DNA of 64,000 bases from Micromonospora phaseoli (GCF_900109115.1 NZ_FNYV01000002.1:124001-188000); one strand, 5' to 3'. Shown: positions 17,389-27,718, numbered from the stretch's first letter. Program-made: numbers and translations. The notes: a model not told the origin generated them from the sequence alone.

Positions 17389-18915
17389 GTGGCCCACGCA
17401 CACCTCACCATCAACCCGGCCTTCACCGTCGGACCGGTCCGTCGACGGCTCTTCGGTGGTTTCGTCGAACACCTCGGTCGCCACATCTATGACGGCATCC
17501 ACGAGCCCGGGCATCCGAGCGCCGGTCCGGACGGTTTCCGCCGCGACGTCATCGACCTGGTCAAGGAGCTCGGGATCAGCACGGTCCGGTACCCGGGCGG
17601 CAACTTCGTCTCCGGCTACAACTGGGAGGACGGCGTCGGGCCGGTGGCCGAGCGTCCGCGCCGGCTCGATCTCGCCTGGCACTCCACCGAGACCAACCAG
17701 GTCGGCCTGCACGAATTCCAGCACTGGCTCGACCTGGTTGGCGGCGAGTTGATGCTGGCCGTCAACCTCGGCACCCGAGGCCCGAAGGAGGCCGCCGAGC
17801 TGCTGGAGTACACGAACGTCCCCGGCGGGACCGCGCGGGCCGCGCAGCGGGCCGCCAACGGCCGGCAGGAACCGTTCGGGATCGCCATGTGGTGCCTCGG
17901 CAACGAGATGGACGGTCCCTGGCAGCTCGGGCACCGCGACGCCGAGGACTACGGCAAGCTCGCGGCGATGACGGCGAAGGCGATGCGGCAGGTGGACCCG
18001 GACCTGAAGCTGGTCGCCTGCGGATCGTCCGGCCGGGGCATGCCGACCTTCGGTGAGTGGGAACGTGTGGTGCTGACCCACGCGTACGACGACGTCGACT
18101 ACATCTCCTGCCATGCCTACTACCAGGAGCACGACGGTGACCTGGGCAGCTTCCTGGCCTCCGGGGTCGACATGGACAGCTACATCGAGTCGGTGGTCGC
18201 CACCGTCGACCACGTACGCACGGTCAAACGGTCGTCCAAGCGGGTCGATCTCGCGTTCGACGAGTGGAACATCTGGTACATGAGCCGGTGGCAGGAGCAG
18301 GCCCGCACCTTCACCATCGACGAGTGGCCGGTGGCGCCCCGCCTGCTGGAGGACCGGTACACCGTCGCGGACGCCGTCGTCCTCGGCGGTCTGCTGATCT
18401 CTCTGCTCAACCACGCCGACCGGGTCACCTCGGCGAACCTCGCGCAGCTCGTCAACGTGATCGCGCCGATCATGACCGAGCCCGGCGGCCCGGCCTGGCG
18501 GCAGACGACCTTCTTCCCGTTCTCGGTCACCTCGCAGGCCGCCCGGGGCGACGCGCTGCGGGTGCTGGTCGACGCCGACGAGACGACCACCGCGACCTTC
18601 GGCGCGGTGCCGGTGGTGGCCGCCGCCGCGACCAGCGACGGGCCAACCCTGTCGGTCTTCCTCCAGAATCGGCATCTCAGCGAGGCGACGACGGTGACGA
18701 TCGACCTGCGCGCATCCCAGCCCACCGGTGCGGTCTCGGCCCGGGGAATCTGGGACACCGACGTACGCGCCGCCAACGACCTGCGCGACACGCAGCGGGT
18801 GGGGTTGCGCACCAACGACACCGCGCGGCTCTCCGACGGCCTGCTGACCGTCGAACTACCGCCCGTGTCGTGGACGGCGCTGACGGTCGCCCGCACCGCT
18901 TCCGACGAGGTCTGA
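17389..18915 (+). CDS. GH51 alpha-N-arabinofuranosidase
   Basis: The 508-residue enzyme hydrolyses terminal alpha-L-arabinofuranosyl residues. It has the GH51 start (FVEHLGRHIYDGIHEPG, RYPGGNFVSGYNWEDGVGP), the acid/base Glu173 in CLGNEMDGPWQLG, the nucleophile Glu292 in FDEWNIWY, and a C-terminal beta-sandwich. There is no signal peptide, so it acts in the cytoplasm on imported arabino-oligosaccharides. GTG 17389 is preceded by GGCGGAGG. No transporter or regulator lies beside it. Confidence 0.93.
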   Translation: MAHAHLTINPAFTVGPVRRRLFGGFVEHLGRHIYDGIHEPGHPSAGPDGFRRDVIDLVKELGISTVRYPGGNFVSGYNWEDGVGPVAERPRRLDLAWHSTETNQVGLHEFQHWLDLVGGELMLAVNLGTRGPKEAAELLEYTNVPGGTARAAQRAANGRQEPFGIAMWCLGNEMDGPWQLGHRDAEDYGKLAAMTAKAMRQVDPDLKLVACGSSGRGMPTFGEWERVVLTHAYDDVDYISCHAYYQEHDGDLGSFLASGVDMDSYIESVVATVDHVRTVKRSSKRVDLAFDEWNIWYMSRWQEQARTFTIDEWPVAPRLLEDRYTVADAVVLGGLLISLLNHADRVTSANLAQLVNVIAPIMTEPGGPAWRQTTFFPFSVTSQAARGDALRVLVDADETTTATFGAVPVVAAAATSDGPTLSVFLQNRHLSEATTVTIDLRASQPTGAVSARGIWDTDVRAANDLRDTQRVGLRTNDTARLSDGLLTVELPPVSWTALTVARTASDEV

Positions 18916-18949
18916 CCGGTCCTGACGGCCGGCTCGTATCCTTTCCGCC

Positions 18950-19639
18950 GTGACGTCTGCGCTCGACAGCCTGACGCCGCAGCAGCGGACGCTGCTTAGG
19001 CGGTGGCTGCCAGGCGCGACCGTGGAGGCGGACCGCAGCTGGGGGTTGGTGGCCACCACCGTCCTGGAGGTGACCTAGGCCGGTTCGCGGTTCATCGTCA
19101 AGGCTGGCGGCGACGAGGACCACGGCATCCGGCGCGAACTGGACGCCCATGCCGCCTGGCTGCGTCCGTGGACCGAACGGGGGTGTGCGCCGGCTCTGCT
19201 GCACGGCGACGCGGACGCCAAGCTCCTCGTCATCCGTTACCTGCCTGCTGAGCTGGTGCTCGGCACCGAGCACGCCGATGATCCCCACGTCTACCGGCAG
19301 GCCGGTGAGCTGCTGGCGCTGTTGCACGCCCAAGACGTCGTCACCGACGACGACTACGAGCGACGCGAGAACGAGAAGTCGCTGGCGTGGCTGGGCCGCC
19401 CGCACCGGATCGCCGCGCACACCGTTCGGCGGCTACGGGCTGAGATCACCGGCTGGCCGACCCCGTCGGCGTCCGTCGTCCCCACCCACGGGGACTGGCA
19501 GCCCCGCAACTGGCTCGTCCACGACGGCGTGGTCAGCGTCATCGACTTCGGCCGGGCGGCGATGCGTCCCGCGTTCACGGATCTCAACCGGCTGGCCGAT
19601 CTCCAAGGTCGGTGGCATCGCGATGCGATCATCAGGGCC
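18950..19639 (+). pseudogene. Aminoglycoside phosphotransferase-family gene, amber-interrupted and 3'-truncated
   Basis: GTG 18950 opens a frame (SALDSLTPQQRTLLRRWLPGA) that meets TAG at 19076-19078 and then continues in the same frame with RFIVKAGG, LHAQDVVTDDDYERRE, VVPTHGDWQPRNWLVHDG and VSVIDFGRA. HGDWQPRN (catalytic loop) and IDFGRA (metal Asp) are the APH kinase motifs. The expected 50-70 C-terminal residues are missing; the frame runs straight into the next lipoprotein gene. A single base change (for example CAG to TAG) plus a 3' deletion explains the structure. A protein restarted after the stop would lack the first 43 residues. Confidence 0.75.
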
Positions 19640-20851
19640 ATGCGCAAGATTGCCACGACGATGGCCGCTGTTCTGCTGGCATCGGGGTGCACCGGCGGAT
19701 CGGTCGGCACGAGCACCTCGGTCCCCTCCGACGGAACACCCGAAGCCGTCGTCACCGATGCGCCGACACCGGGCTGGCGGCTGGCCGCGCTGCCGGAGTT
19801 GGCCGGACCCACAAGCGTGCTGTGGGACGTGGTGTCGGTGGACGCCACGCACGCGTGGGCCGTCGGTAGCGAGGCCTACTCGCCCGCAGAGCCGAACGAC
19901 ACCGGCACCCCGTTGATCCTTCAGTGGGACGGCACGAACTGGGCGCGAGCAGCACTGCCGGCGATCTCGTGGCGCGGCCGTCTCGACCTCGTGGCCGCCG
20001 ACTCGGCCCGGAATGTCTGGGCGGTCGGCAGCACGGCCGCCGCCACCCCGGAGGATCAGGTGACGCATGTCCTGCACTACGACGGGAGCGCCTGGCGCGA
20101 GGTGCCGTTCGCGCGGGGCGACGGCGAGAACCACGCACTGATCACCGGACTCACGGTCCTCGGCGGACACGCCTGGTTGGTGGGCAATGACCGCAACGAT
20201 GTGATCATCGAGCAGTGGGACGGACGATCCTGGCGGTCGCACCAGCCGCCCGCCGAATGCCGCACCGGCGGCACGTCCTTCGGTGGGATGCCGAACTTCT
20301 GCACCCTCACCGCGATCAAGGCCTTCGGGCCGGACGACGTCTGGGCCGCCGGCAACGGCGCGTGGAAGGGATTCACGGGCCCGTTGCTCTTTCACTGGAA
20401 CGGCACGGGCTGGCGCACGGTCCAGGTGGGTATCAACGAGGACGAGTCCTCGTTCGAAGCGCTCGCGGGTCCCTCGTCGAGCGAGCTGTGGGCGGTCGGC
20501 GACGGTGGGCTGGCCGTGCGCGGGAGCGGGGGATCGTTCGAACTGCACAGGTACACGCAGGGCGGCGCACTGCCCGACGTGGTCACCGACCTGGCCGGAC
20601 AGCCGTGGCTGATCGACAACTCGCCGGCGCCGAGCGCCTCGCTCGTCACGTACGGCAGCGGCACGTGGGCCGGCGTCCCCGCGCCGCAGCCGTCGGACGC
20701 GACCGGCATGAGCCTGCACGGGCTCGCCAGCATCCCGGACAGCCCGCTGATGTTCGCGGTGGGAGCGGCAGATCTCCCCACCACCCCGCGCTACCTGACG
20801 GCGGTCGTGCTTGAGTACGCTCCGGCCCCGTCGACCGAATCACGCCACTGA
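19640..20851 (+). CDS. Secreted lipoprotein, beta-propeller-like
   Basis: The 403-residue protein starts with a lipoprotein signal (MRKIATTMAAVLLASGCTGG, lipobox ASGC, lipidated Cys17). The rest is built from repeated WAVG and W-DG-x-W units (ATHAWAVGSE, LILQWDGTNW, NVWAVGSTA, LHYDGSAWREV, IEQWDGRSWRS, DDVWAAGNG, LFHWNGTGWR, ELWAVGDGG), which resemble Kelch-like propeller blades. The ATG lies inside the open frame of the dead phosphotransferase gene, and the upstream ribosome site is weak (AGGG). It probably binds ligands at the outer membrane face; no enzyme motif is seen. Confidence 0.75.
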   Translation: MRKIATTMAAVLLASGCTGGSVGTSTSVPSDGTPEAVVTDAPTPGWRLAALPELAGPTSVLWDVVSVDATHAWAVGSEAYSPAEPNDTGTPLILQWDGTNWARAALPAISWRGRLDLVAADSARNVWAVGSTAAATPEDQVTHVLHYDGSAWREVPFARGDGENHALITGLTVLGGHAWLVGNDRNDVIIEQWDGRSWRSHQPPAECRTGGTSFGGMPNFCTLTAIKAFGPDDVWAAGNGAWKGFTGPLLFHWNGTGWRTVQVGINEDESSFEALAGPSSSELWAVGDGGLAVRGSGGSFELHRYTQGGALPDVVTDLAGQPWLIDNSPAPSASLVTYGSGTWAGVPAPQPSDATGMSLHGLASIPDSPLMFAVGAADLPTTPRYLTAVVLEYAPAPSTESRH

Positions 20852-21009
20852 CCGTCTTCGAGGGGGGGGCGCTGCCCGTGCCGCCTCGGAGGTTACCCGC
20901 ACTGGTAGCCCGGCACAGCGAGTTGCTCGACCGCGACGTGGTCGAGCTGGCCGCGCAGTGAGCACCGCGCCGACCAGTCGCCGGGCGCGGCGGACAGCGC
21001 ACTGCCCGT

Positions 21010-21165
21010 TCAGGGTCGGCGGCCGCTCCCCTTTCCCTTTGCGATGAGCCGCCGGAGCTTCTCCTGGTTGCCGGGTTTCGCCAACTCGCGCCGTCCCCGA
21101 TCAACAACCTGGCGGCCCTTGGGGCTGTTGAGGAAGGACATGATTCGCTGCACGATGGATGCCAT
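21010..21165 (-). CDS. Small basic conserved protein (51 aa)
   Basis: An ATG at 21165 opens a 51-residue frame: MASIVQRIMSFLNSPKGRQV, then VDRGRRELAKPGNQEKLRRL and IAKGKGSGRRP, ended by TGA. It has an N-terminal amphipathic helix, a SPKGR turn and a basic C-terminus. Similar short proteins with an FLxSPKG motif are common in actinobacteria and are uncharacterised. Codon usage follows the high-GC pattern of the genome. The rest of the gap 20852-21245 holds only a short frame (20879-20962) that may be the end of a lost gene. Confidence 0.6.
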   Translation of the reverse strand: MASIVQRIMSFLNSPKGRQVVDRGRRELAKPGNQEKLRRLIAKGKGSGRRP

Positions 21166-21245
21166 TTCGCCAGCCTAGCTCGATCTTGACGTCGGTCGAC
21201 GCGGGTCGTGATGCGGTGCCTCGTTCGCGGCCACTCGGTCGAGGG

Positions 21246-23045
21246 TCAGGACGGCGCGAAGCGGGCCAGCGGATTGGTCAGGGCGCCGACCAGTTGCAGG
21301 GCGGCCGACGGGTCCGCCAAGTCGACCATTTGCTGGTTGTCGCGCAGTTGCAGCCGGTTGAGGCAGGAGAGCGCGAACTCCGGGGCGAACAGGTCGTAGC
21401 GGGCGAGCCGGTCGGCCAGGTGGGGCACCTGGCCGGCGTACTCGGTGGCGCAGTCGGCGACCGCACGCCAGAAGGTCTCCTCATCGAGGACGCCCTGATC
21501 GACCAGCACCGCGCCGAGGAAGCGGAAGAAGCAGTCGAACACGTCGGTGAAGATCGACAGCAGCTTCATGTCCTCCGGGATGTCGGCCCGGATCCGCTCG
21601 ACCGCGGGCGGGAGCGCCGCATCGGAGCCCATCACCACGATCTCCTCGGCGATGTCCTTGAAGATCACCCGATCGACCGCGCCGTCCCGCAGCACCATGA
21701 TGACGTTCTCGCCGTGCGGCATGAAGGCCAGGTCGTAGGCGTAGAAGGCGTGCAGCAGCGGGGTCAGATAGGCGGTGAGGTAGCGGCGCAGCCACTGGGT
21801 CGGGGCCAGGCCGGAGGCGGCGATCAGCTCGGCGGCGAAGGACCGGCCGTCGGCGTCGACGTGCAGCAGCGAGGCCATGGTGGCCAGCCGCTGGCCGGGG
21901 GCCAGGTCGGGCACCGGGCTCTCCCGCCAGAGCGCGGCGAGCATCTTGCGGTACGGCGAGTAGCGGTCGGTGGCGGCCTCGTACTGCCGGTGCCGGTAGC
22001 CGACGGCGGCCCGCTCCCGAATGATCGTCAGCCCGGTGGCCCGGAACACCTCGTCGGCGGCGATCAGGTCGGCCAGCCAGTCGTTGATCGCCGGGGTGGC
22101 CTCCATGTACGCCGCCGACAGGCCCCGCATGAAGCCCATGTTCAGCACCGACAACGCGGTCTTGACGTAGTGCCGTTCCGGGTGGCTGACGTTGAAGAAG
22201 GTGCGGATGGACTGCTGGGCGAGGTATTCGTCGGGCCCCTCGCCGAGGTAGACCAGTCGCTGTCGGGCCACCTCGCCGGCGAAGGTGACGGACAGCTTGT
22301 TCCACCACTGCCAGGGGTGCACCGGGATGAGGTGATAGTCGGCCAGGTCGAGGCCGAGCCCGGCCAGGGTTTCGCCGAATCCGGCGAGGGTGGTCTCGCC
22401 CAGCTCCGCACGCAGCAGCGTGTCGTGGTCGAGGTCGGCGGAGCTGGTGAAGGTGGCGTGGTCGCGGTGGGCGGCCAGCCAGATCAGCCGCACCGGGCGG
22501 GCGGCCTCCGGGGCGTAGCGGTGGTACTCGTCGACGCCGAAGCCGAGCCGGCCGTTGTTGGCCACGAAACAGGGATGTCCCTCGGTCATCGACGTCTCGA
22601 TGGTCTGGAACTCGGCCTCGACCAGTTTCGCCGCGCTCGGCAGCGCCCGATCCAGCTTGTACGCGATGCCGGCCAGGGTGGAGCTGATCTCCTCCAGATA
22701 GACCGGCAGGATCCGGTCGCTGAGGCCCAGCGCGCCGCGTAGGTCGAGACAGAGGTCAACCGCGTCCGGCGGCAGCGTCTCGTCGCCCCGCTGCCGGGTG
22801 ATGCTGTCCGGGTCGATGTCCCAGTGCTCCAGGGTCAGCACCCGGGCGGCGAACCGGTAGCGCACCGCGCCGGAGTCGCCGGTCACCGCGTACCAGCGAC
22901 GGCCGTCGTCGGCCGGCGGCCCGTCCGGCTCCGGAGTGAGCAGCCGCTCGTGGGTGAACTCGGCCAGCGCCTTGCGCACCAGCAGCCGGTTGGCCCGCTC
23001 CCAGGTTTCCGGACGCAGGTGGGCGACCAGGTCACGAGTGGTCAA
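21246..23045 (-). CDS. desD: NIS siderophore synthetase (IucA/IucC family, DesD-like)
   Basis: The 599-residue ATP-dependent synthetase condenses and cyclises N-hydroxy-N-succinyl (or acetyl) cadaverine units into desferrioxamines. Family blocks seen are GHPCFVANNGRLGFGVDEYHRYAPE, YHLIPVHPWQWWNKL, SIRTFFNVSHPERHYVKTALSVLNMGF, RHRQYEAATDR and MPHGENVIMVLRDG, with ATP-site residues Lys in HYVKTAL and the HGEN loop. I chose TTG 23045, because AAGGAG lies 8-13 bases upstream and the DesD-like start ([26 protein letters not shown]) follows. This start overlaps the acyltransferase gene by 14 bases. It is the last gene of desABCD. Confidence 0.9.
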   Translation of the reverse strand: MTTRDLVAHLRPETWERANRLLVRKALAEFTHERLLTPEPDGPPADDGRRWYAVTGDSGAVRYRFAARVLTLEHWDIDPDSITRQRGDETLPPDAVDLCLDLRGALGLSDRILPVYLEEISSTLAGIAYKLDRALPSAAKLVEAEFQTIETSMTEGHPCFVANNGRLGFGVDEYHRYAPEAARPVRLIWLAAHRDHATFTSSADLDHDTLLRAELGETTLAGFGETLAGLGLDLADYHLIPVHPWQWWNKLSVTFAGEVARQRLVYLGEGPDEYLAQQSIRTFFNVSHPERHYVKTALSVLNMGFMRGLSAAYMEATPAINDWLADLIAADEVFRATGLTIIRERAAVGYRHRQYEAATDRYSPYRKMLAALWRESPVPDLAPGQRLATMASLLHVDADGRSFAAELIAASGLAPTQWLRRYLTAYLTPLLHAFYAYDLAFMPHGENVIMVLRDGAVDRVIFKDIAEEIVVMGSDAALPPAVERIRADIPEDMKLLSIFTDVFDCFFRFLGAVLVDQGVLDEETFWRAVADCATEYAGQVPHLADRLARYDLFAPEFALSCLNRLQLRDNQQMVDLADPSAALQLVGALTNPLARFAPS

Positions 23046-23631
23046 GGTGATGCTCCTTCGCTTCGGTGGCACCCGATACCGCGATCCGGAACCGTTCCCG
23101 GGTGCAGATGCTCAACAGGGCCGTCTTCTCCGGCTTGGCGATCGGGCCGACCACCTCGAAGCCGACCGCCGTGTTGAGCACGTGCACGGCGGTGTTGCGG
23201 ACGTCCGGCTCGACCACCACCCGGCGGGTGCCGGGGTCGGCGAAGAGCCAGGCCATCACGGTGGTGATGACGGCCCGGGTGAAGCCGTGCACCGGGGTCT
23301 CGGCCGGTGCGCAGAGGAAGTGCATGCCGACGTCACCGGGCTGCGCGTCGTGCAGCCCCACCAACTCGACCTGTGCCGGGTCGTACCGTTCGGCGAGGAA
23401 CGCCGGCTCGCCTCGCCACAGCCCGAGGAACGCCTCGTGGTACGGGTGGGCGGCGATACGCCGGTACTCGGCGGCCACGGCGTCGACGTCGGCGTCCTGC
23501 ATCAGCCAGAAGGCCGCCCGGGGGTGGGTCACCCAGCGGTGCAGCAGCGCGGCGTCGGCGTCCACATCCAGCGTACGCAGGGCGAACTCGCCGAGCCGCC
23601 GATCGTGTCGGGTGTAGACGAGCGCGGTCAC
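23032..23631 (-). CDS. desC: GNAT acyltransferase of siderophore synthesis (DesC-like)
   Basis: The 199-residue protein belongs to the IucB/DesC group that acylates N-hydroxycadaverine from succinyl- or acetyl-CoA. Typical blocks are [74 protein letters not shown] and [26 protein letters not shown] (CoA-binding core). GTG 23631 overlaps the hydroxylase stop as GTGA, so translation is coupled. Confidence 0.88.
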   Translation of the reverse strand: MTALVYTRHDRRLGEFALRTLDVDADAALLHRWVTHPRAAFWLMQDADVDAVAAEYRRIAAHPYHEAFLGLWRGEPAFLAERYDPAQVELVGLHDAQPGDVGMHFLCAPAETPVHGFTRAVITTVMAWLFADPGTRRVVVEPDVRNTAVHVLNTAVGFEVVGPIAKPEKTALLSICTRERFRIAVSGATEAKEHHLDHS

Positions 23632-24908
23632 GCCGTCACCCCGAACTCCTGGAAGGTGATCGACTTCTCGATCGGGTACGGCTCCCGGCCGAGCAGTTCC
23701 CGGATGATCCAGGCGTTGCGGTACGGCCCCATCCCGAGGTCCGGCGAGGTGATGCTGTGCGTGTGGGTGCCGCCGTTCTGCAGGAACACGCCGCGTCCGG
23801 TCGCATCGACGCTGTAGTTGCGGGCGACGTCGAGTCGACCCTGGCCGTCGAAGCGCAGCCGGTGCCGGATCGGCTCCAGGAAGGCCGGCACCTGGTAGCG
23901 GTAGCCGGTGGCAAGCACCAGCCCCTCGGTGTCCAGGGTGAAGTCGCGGCCCTGCTCGGCGTGCCGCAGCCCGAGCGTGTGCACGCCGGTGTTCGCGTCG
24001 TACGCCGCGCTGGTCAGTTCGGTGTTGGTCAGCAGGCGGGTGTTCACCGGGCCGTGGACGCTGCGTGCGTAGAGCAGGTCGTAGATGTCGTTGACCAGGT
24101 CGGCGGAGATCCCCTTGAACAGCCCCTTCTGCTCGGCCTCCAGGCGGTAGCGGGCCGGCTCGGGCAGGGCGTGGAAGTAGTCCACGTAGTCCGGTGAGGT
24201 CATCTCCAGGGTGAGCTTGGTGTACTCCAGCGGGAAGAAGCGCGGTGAGCGGGTCACCCAGTTCAGCTGGTAGCCGTGGGCGTCGATGTCGCCGAGCAGG
24301 TCGTGGTAGATCTCGGCGGCGCTCTGCCCGCTGCCCACGATGGTGATGCTGCGCTTGGCCGTCAACTCGTCGCGGTGTGCCAGGTAGCGCGAGTTGTGCA
24401 CCGCGTCGGAGGTCAGCTCGGCGCAGGCGGCGGGCAGGTGTGGCGGGGTGCCGGTGCCGAGCACCAGGTGCCGGGCCCGGTGGGTGACGGTGCGGTCGTC
24501 GACGGTGGCGGTCACCAGGTAGCACTGGTCCGCCGGGTCGTACTCGACGGCGGTCACCTGGTGACCGAAGCGCAGGTTGGGCAGCTTCCCGGCCGCCCAG
24601 CGGCAGTACGCGTCGTACTCCACCCGCAGCGGGAAGAAGCTCTCCCGGATGTAGAAGGGGTAGAGCCGGCCGATCTCCTTGAGGTAGTTGAGGAAGGAGA
24701 AGGGCGAGGTGGGGTCGGCCAGGGTGACCAGGTCGGCCAGGAACGGGGTCTGCAGCCGCGACGACTCCAGCAGCATGCCGGGATGCCAGGAGACGTCGGA
24801 GCGGGCCTCCAGGAACAGCCCGTCCAGGTCGGCGAGCGGCGCGGTCAGGCAGGCCAGGCCGAGGTTGTACGGGCCGAGGCCGATCCCGATGAAGTGGTAG
24901 CTTTCCAT
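23628..24908 (-). CDS. desB: Lysine/cadaverine N-hydroxylase (DesB-like, FAD/NADPH)
   Basis: The 426-residue flavin monooxygenase N-hydroxylates the diamine. It shows the FAD fold [16 protein letters not shown] (residues 6-21), substrate blocks [38 protein letters not shown], the NADPH motif [18 protein letters not shown], and [14 protein letters not shown] with the D(x)3(L/F)ATGY signature. ATG 24908 has GGAGGG 10 bases upstream. It lies 35 bases downstream of the decarboxylase gene and overlaps the acyltransferase gene. Confidence 0.92.
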   Translation of the reverse strand: MESYHFIGIGLGPYNLGLACLTAPLADLDGLFLEARSDVSWHPGMLLESSRLQTPFLADLVTLADPTSPFSFLNYLKEIGRLYPFYIRESFFPLRVEYDAYCRWAAGKLPNLRFGHQVTAVEYDPADQCYLVTATVDDRTVTHRARHLVLGTGTPPHLPAACAELTSDAVHNSRYLAHRDELTAKRSITIVGSGQSAAEIYHDLLGDIDAHGYQLNWVTRSPRFFPLEYTKLTLEMTSPDYVDYFHALPEPARYRLEAEQKGLFKGISADLVNDIYDLLYARSVHGPVNTRLLTNTELTSAAYDANTGVHTLGLRHAEQGRDFTLDTEGLVLATGYRYQVPAFLEPIRHRLRFDGQGRLDVARNYSVDATGRGVFLQNGGTHTHSITSPDLGMGPYRNAWIIRELLGREPYPIEKSITFQEFGVTA

Positions 24909-24943
24909 CCGACCCTCCAGGCTCGGGTTCGCAGGCGGCATGC

Positions 24944-26494
24944 TCAGCCGACCGGGCAGGTCAGGTCGGCGGCGGGCGAGTCGGCGTGCTCGTGCACGTA
25001 CCGGCCGGCGTGCTCGGCGATCAGGTCGAGCACGTAGGCGATGTCCTCGGCGGTGGTGGCCGGGTTCAGCACGGTGAACTTGAGGTACTGCCGGCCGTCG
25101 ACCTTGGTGCCGGCGACCACGGCGAGGCCGGAGGCGGCCAGCGCCTCCCGGGCCCGCAGGTTGGCCGGGTCGGCGAGTTCCCGGCCCGGACCGGTGGGCC
25201 GCCACCGGAACACCACCGTGCTCAGCTGGGAACGGGTGAGCACCTCGAACCGGGGGTCGGCGGCGACCAGTTCCCAGGCCTGCGCGGCCAGGTCGCAGAC
25301 CTCGTCGAAGAGTTCGCCGACGGCGTCCGGACCCATCACCCGCAGGGTCAGCCAGAGCTTGAGGGCGTCGAAGCGGCGGGTGGTCTGCAAGCTCTTGTCG
25401 ACCTGGTTGGGGATGCGCTGGGCGACCATCCGGGCCGGGTTGAGGTAGTCGGCGTGCCAGGTGGCGTGTCGCAACGTCCGCCGGTCCCGGACCACCAGGG
25501 CGCTGGAGCTGACCGGCTGGAAGAAGGACTTGTGGTAGTCGACGGTCACCGAGTCGGCCCGTTCGATGCCGTCCAACAGGTGCCGGCGGGTGGGCGAGAC
25601 CAGCAGACCGCAGCCGTACGCGGCGTCCACGTGCAGCCACACCCCGGCCGTGGCGCACACCTCGGCGATCTCGTCCAGCGGGTCGATGGTGCCGAAGTCG
25701 GTGGTGCCGGCGGTGGCCACCACGGCCATCACGGTCAGGCCGGCGCGGCGGCAGCGGGCGATCTCGTGCCGCACGGCACCGGGACGCATCCGGCGGTCGG
25801 GGCCGGTCTCCACGACCACCACCGCGTCCGGGGCGAGGCCGAGCAGCTTGGCCGCCTTCTGCACGCTGAAGTGGCCCGCCGCCGAGGCGATGATCCGCAG
25901 TTGGGGCAGCAGGACCCGCCGGTCGGTGGGGCCGGCCCCGGCCAGCGCCTCCTCCCGGGCCAGCAACAGGGCGTGCAGGTTCGACTGGGTTCCACCGCTG
26001 GTGAACACCCCGTCGGCGGCCGGACCGAGGCCGATCCGGTCGGTCGTCCACTCGATCAGCCGCCGCTCGATGAGCGTGCCGCCGGCGCTCTGGTCCCAGG
26101 TGTCCATCGAGGAGTTGACCGCGCTGAGCACCGCCTCACCGAGCAGCGCCGGGATCACCACCGGGCAGTTGAGGTGGGCCAGGTAGCGGGGGTGGTGGAA
26201 CCAGACCGCGTCGCGCAGGTAGACCTCCTCCAGCTCGTCCAGCGCGGCGGTGGTGTCCCCCAGCGGCCGGTCCAGGTCGATCGACTCCACCAGCGGCGCC
26301 AACTCGTCCGGGCGTACGCCGGTGAACGGTCCGGTCACCTCGGCCATCCGCCGGGCCACCCGGTCGGTGCCGGCGGCGACCGCCTGGCGGTACTGCGCGA
26401 CCGTGTCGTCGCTCAGCAGGTGGGCCCGGGCAGGTGTGGGGCCGGGCGGCTGGTGGGTCGGCGTTGCCTCGGCGGTGTGCACCGGCAGGGTCAT
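24944..26494 (-). CDS. desA: PLP-dependent decarboxylase (lysine decarboxylase, DesA-like)
   Basis: The 516-residue group II decarboxylase belongs to the glutamate/DOPA decarboxylase fold. Blocks seen are [106 protein letters not shown] and [21 protein letters not shown] with the PLP Lys in YHKSFFQP. In this setting it makes cadaverine from lysine. ATG 26494 is preceded by GGAGGA. It is the first gene of desABCD. Confidence 0.9.
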   Translation of the reverse strand: MTLPVHTAEATPTHQPPGPTPARAHLLSDDTVAQYRQAVAAGTDRVARRMAEVTGPFTGVRPDELAPLVESIDLDRPLGDTTAALDELEEVYLRDAVWFHHPRYLAHLNCPVVIPALLGEAVLSAVNSSMDTWDQSAGGTLIERRLIEWTTDRIGLGPAADGVFTSGGTQSNLHALLLAREEALAGAGPTDRRVLLPQLRIIASAAGHFSVQKAAKLLGLAPDAVVVVETGPDRRMRPGAVRHEIARCRRAGLTVMAVVATAGTTDFGTIDPLDEIAEVCATAGVWLHVDAAYGCGLLVSPTRRHLLDGIERADSVTVDYHKSFFQPVSSSALVVRDRRTLRHATWHADYLNPARMVAQRIPNQVDKSLQTTRRFDALKLWLTLRVMGPDAVGELFDEVCDLAAQAWELVAADPRFEVLTRSQLSTVVFRWRPTGPGRELADPANLRAREALAASGLAVVAGTKVDGRQYLKFTVLNPATTAEDIAYVLDLIAEHAGRYVHEHADSPAADLTCPVG

Positions 26495-26637
26495 GGATGT
26501 CCTCCACGCTCGGCGGTTCGGTATTCGGGCAGCCGGAACCCGCCGCACGACGGGTGGGCGGCGGGTGTTTGGGGTCCTGGGAGGGTGGTGCAGGGGCAGC
26601 CGGCGGGGTGGTCCACCGCGCCGGCCGCCCGGCGGCG

Positions 26638-27669
26638 TCAGGTCAGCTTCTTCGCGCCCTGGATCGCCTTGGCGAGGTTCTCCAGCAGCGGAGCCGAGCC
26701 GGCGTACGAGAAGCGGGGCACCGCGTCCCATCCAGTGACCTGTCCGGCCTGCACGGCGGGCAGTTGCTTCCAGGTGGGCTTGGCGGCCAGGTCGGTGGGT
26801 TGCAGCGCGGTGCCGCGGTTGTCGAGCAGGATCAGGTCGGCCGGGAACTTGCCGGCGTTCTCCCAGCTGAGCGCCTCGAAGTAGTCACCGGCCGCCAACT
26901 CGGTCGGCACCACGATGTCGACACCGAGTTCGGCGAAGTACATCAGGTCGGTGCTGACCTTGGGGTTGGAGACGTAGAACAGGTCGGGGCTGCCGGAGGC
27001 CGCCATCACCTTGATGCCGGGGTTGGCCCTGACCGCCTGGCGTACCGCCTCGGCGGCGGCCTCGAACCGCGCCTTCGCGTCGGTGACCTTCGCCGCCGAC
27101 AGGTCTGCCCCGAGGGACTCGGCGAGCTTCGCGTACCGCTCGATCGGTGCGGTCATCGGCACCCGGGCGGTGGTGATGGTCACCACCGGCGCGAGCGGCA
27201 GGATCTTGTCCTTGCTCTCGTCCGGCACGTACCAGTACGCACCCGGGTCGTACATGTGGGTGACCAGCAGCTCCGGGCGGAGCGCGGCGTACTTCTCGAC
27301 GCTGAACTCGCCCCAGACGTTGCCGAGGATCTCCACGCTCTCCACGTCCAGGTCACCGGCCTGCGGCTCGACGGTGCCGTCCGTCTTCTTCGTCTCGCCG
27401 AAGACACCGACGACCTCGCGACCGAGTCCGAAATCGACCAGCGCGGCGGCGGACCCGGTGAAGGCGACCACCCGGCCCGGTCGGGCCTGCGCGGTGACCG
27501 TCTCAGGACGGTCGTCGGTGAACGACCAGGGTCCGGAAGTGTTGTCGGAACCGGGCGTTGCGGCCTCGTCCCGACCGCAGCCGGCGAGCACGGCGGCCAT
27601 TGCGGCGGCGCCGCCGATGGCGAACAGACCCCGACGGGAGAGGCGATGGGCGGAGACGGGATCAGACAT
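26638..27669 (-). CDS. desE: Siderophore-binding lipoprotein (DesE/FecB-like)
   Basis: The 343-residue substrate-binding protein has a twin-arginine signal (HRLSRRGLFAIGG) with a lipobox (AVLAGC, Cys31). It is therefore Tat-exported and membrane-anchored. The TroA/FecB-type fold follows (RPGRVVAFTGSAAALVDFGLGREVVGVFGE, LRPELLVTHMYDPGAYWYVPDESKDKI). It should capture ferric hydroxamates for the divergent permeases. It ends 143 bases before desA, and its promoter region holds the iron box. That gap (26495-26637) shows no clear operator of its own. Confidence 0.9.
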   Translation of the reverse strand: MSDPVSAHRLSRRGLFAIGGAAAMAAVLAGCGRDEAATPGSDNTSGPWSFTDDRPETVTAQARPGRVVAFTGSAAALVDFGLGREVVGVFGETKKTDGTVEPQAGDLDVESVEILGNVWGEFSVEKYAALRPELLVTHMYDPGAYWYVPDESKDKILPLAPVVTITTARVPMTAPIERYAKLAESLGADLSAAKVTDAKARFEAAAEAVRQAVRANPGIKVMAASGSPDLFYVSNPKVSTDLMYFAELGVDIVVPTELAAGDYFEALSWENAGKFPADLILLDNRGTALQPTDLAAKPTWKQLPAVQAGQVTGWDAVPRFSYAGSAPLLENLAKAIQGAKKLT

Positions 27670-27718
27670 GGTGTTGTCGTCTTTCGATCAAGGGTCGGGG
27701 GGCAATGGACAGCCGCGG

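Noticed and set aside
19076..19078. TAG read as a sense codon (pyrrolysine or programmed read-through) in the phosphotransferase frame
   Set aside because: No read-through signal is seen, and the gene is also truncated at its 3' end, so simple decay explains it.
23628..26051. An 807-residue fusion of the N-hydroxylase with upstream sequence
   Set aside because: The extra part is an off-frame reading of the decarboxylase gene; ATG 24908 has GGAGGG and gives a standard FAD-domain start.
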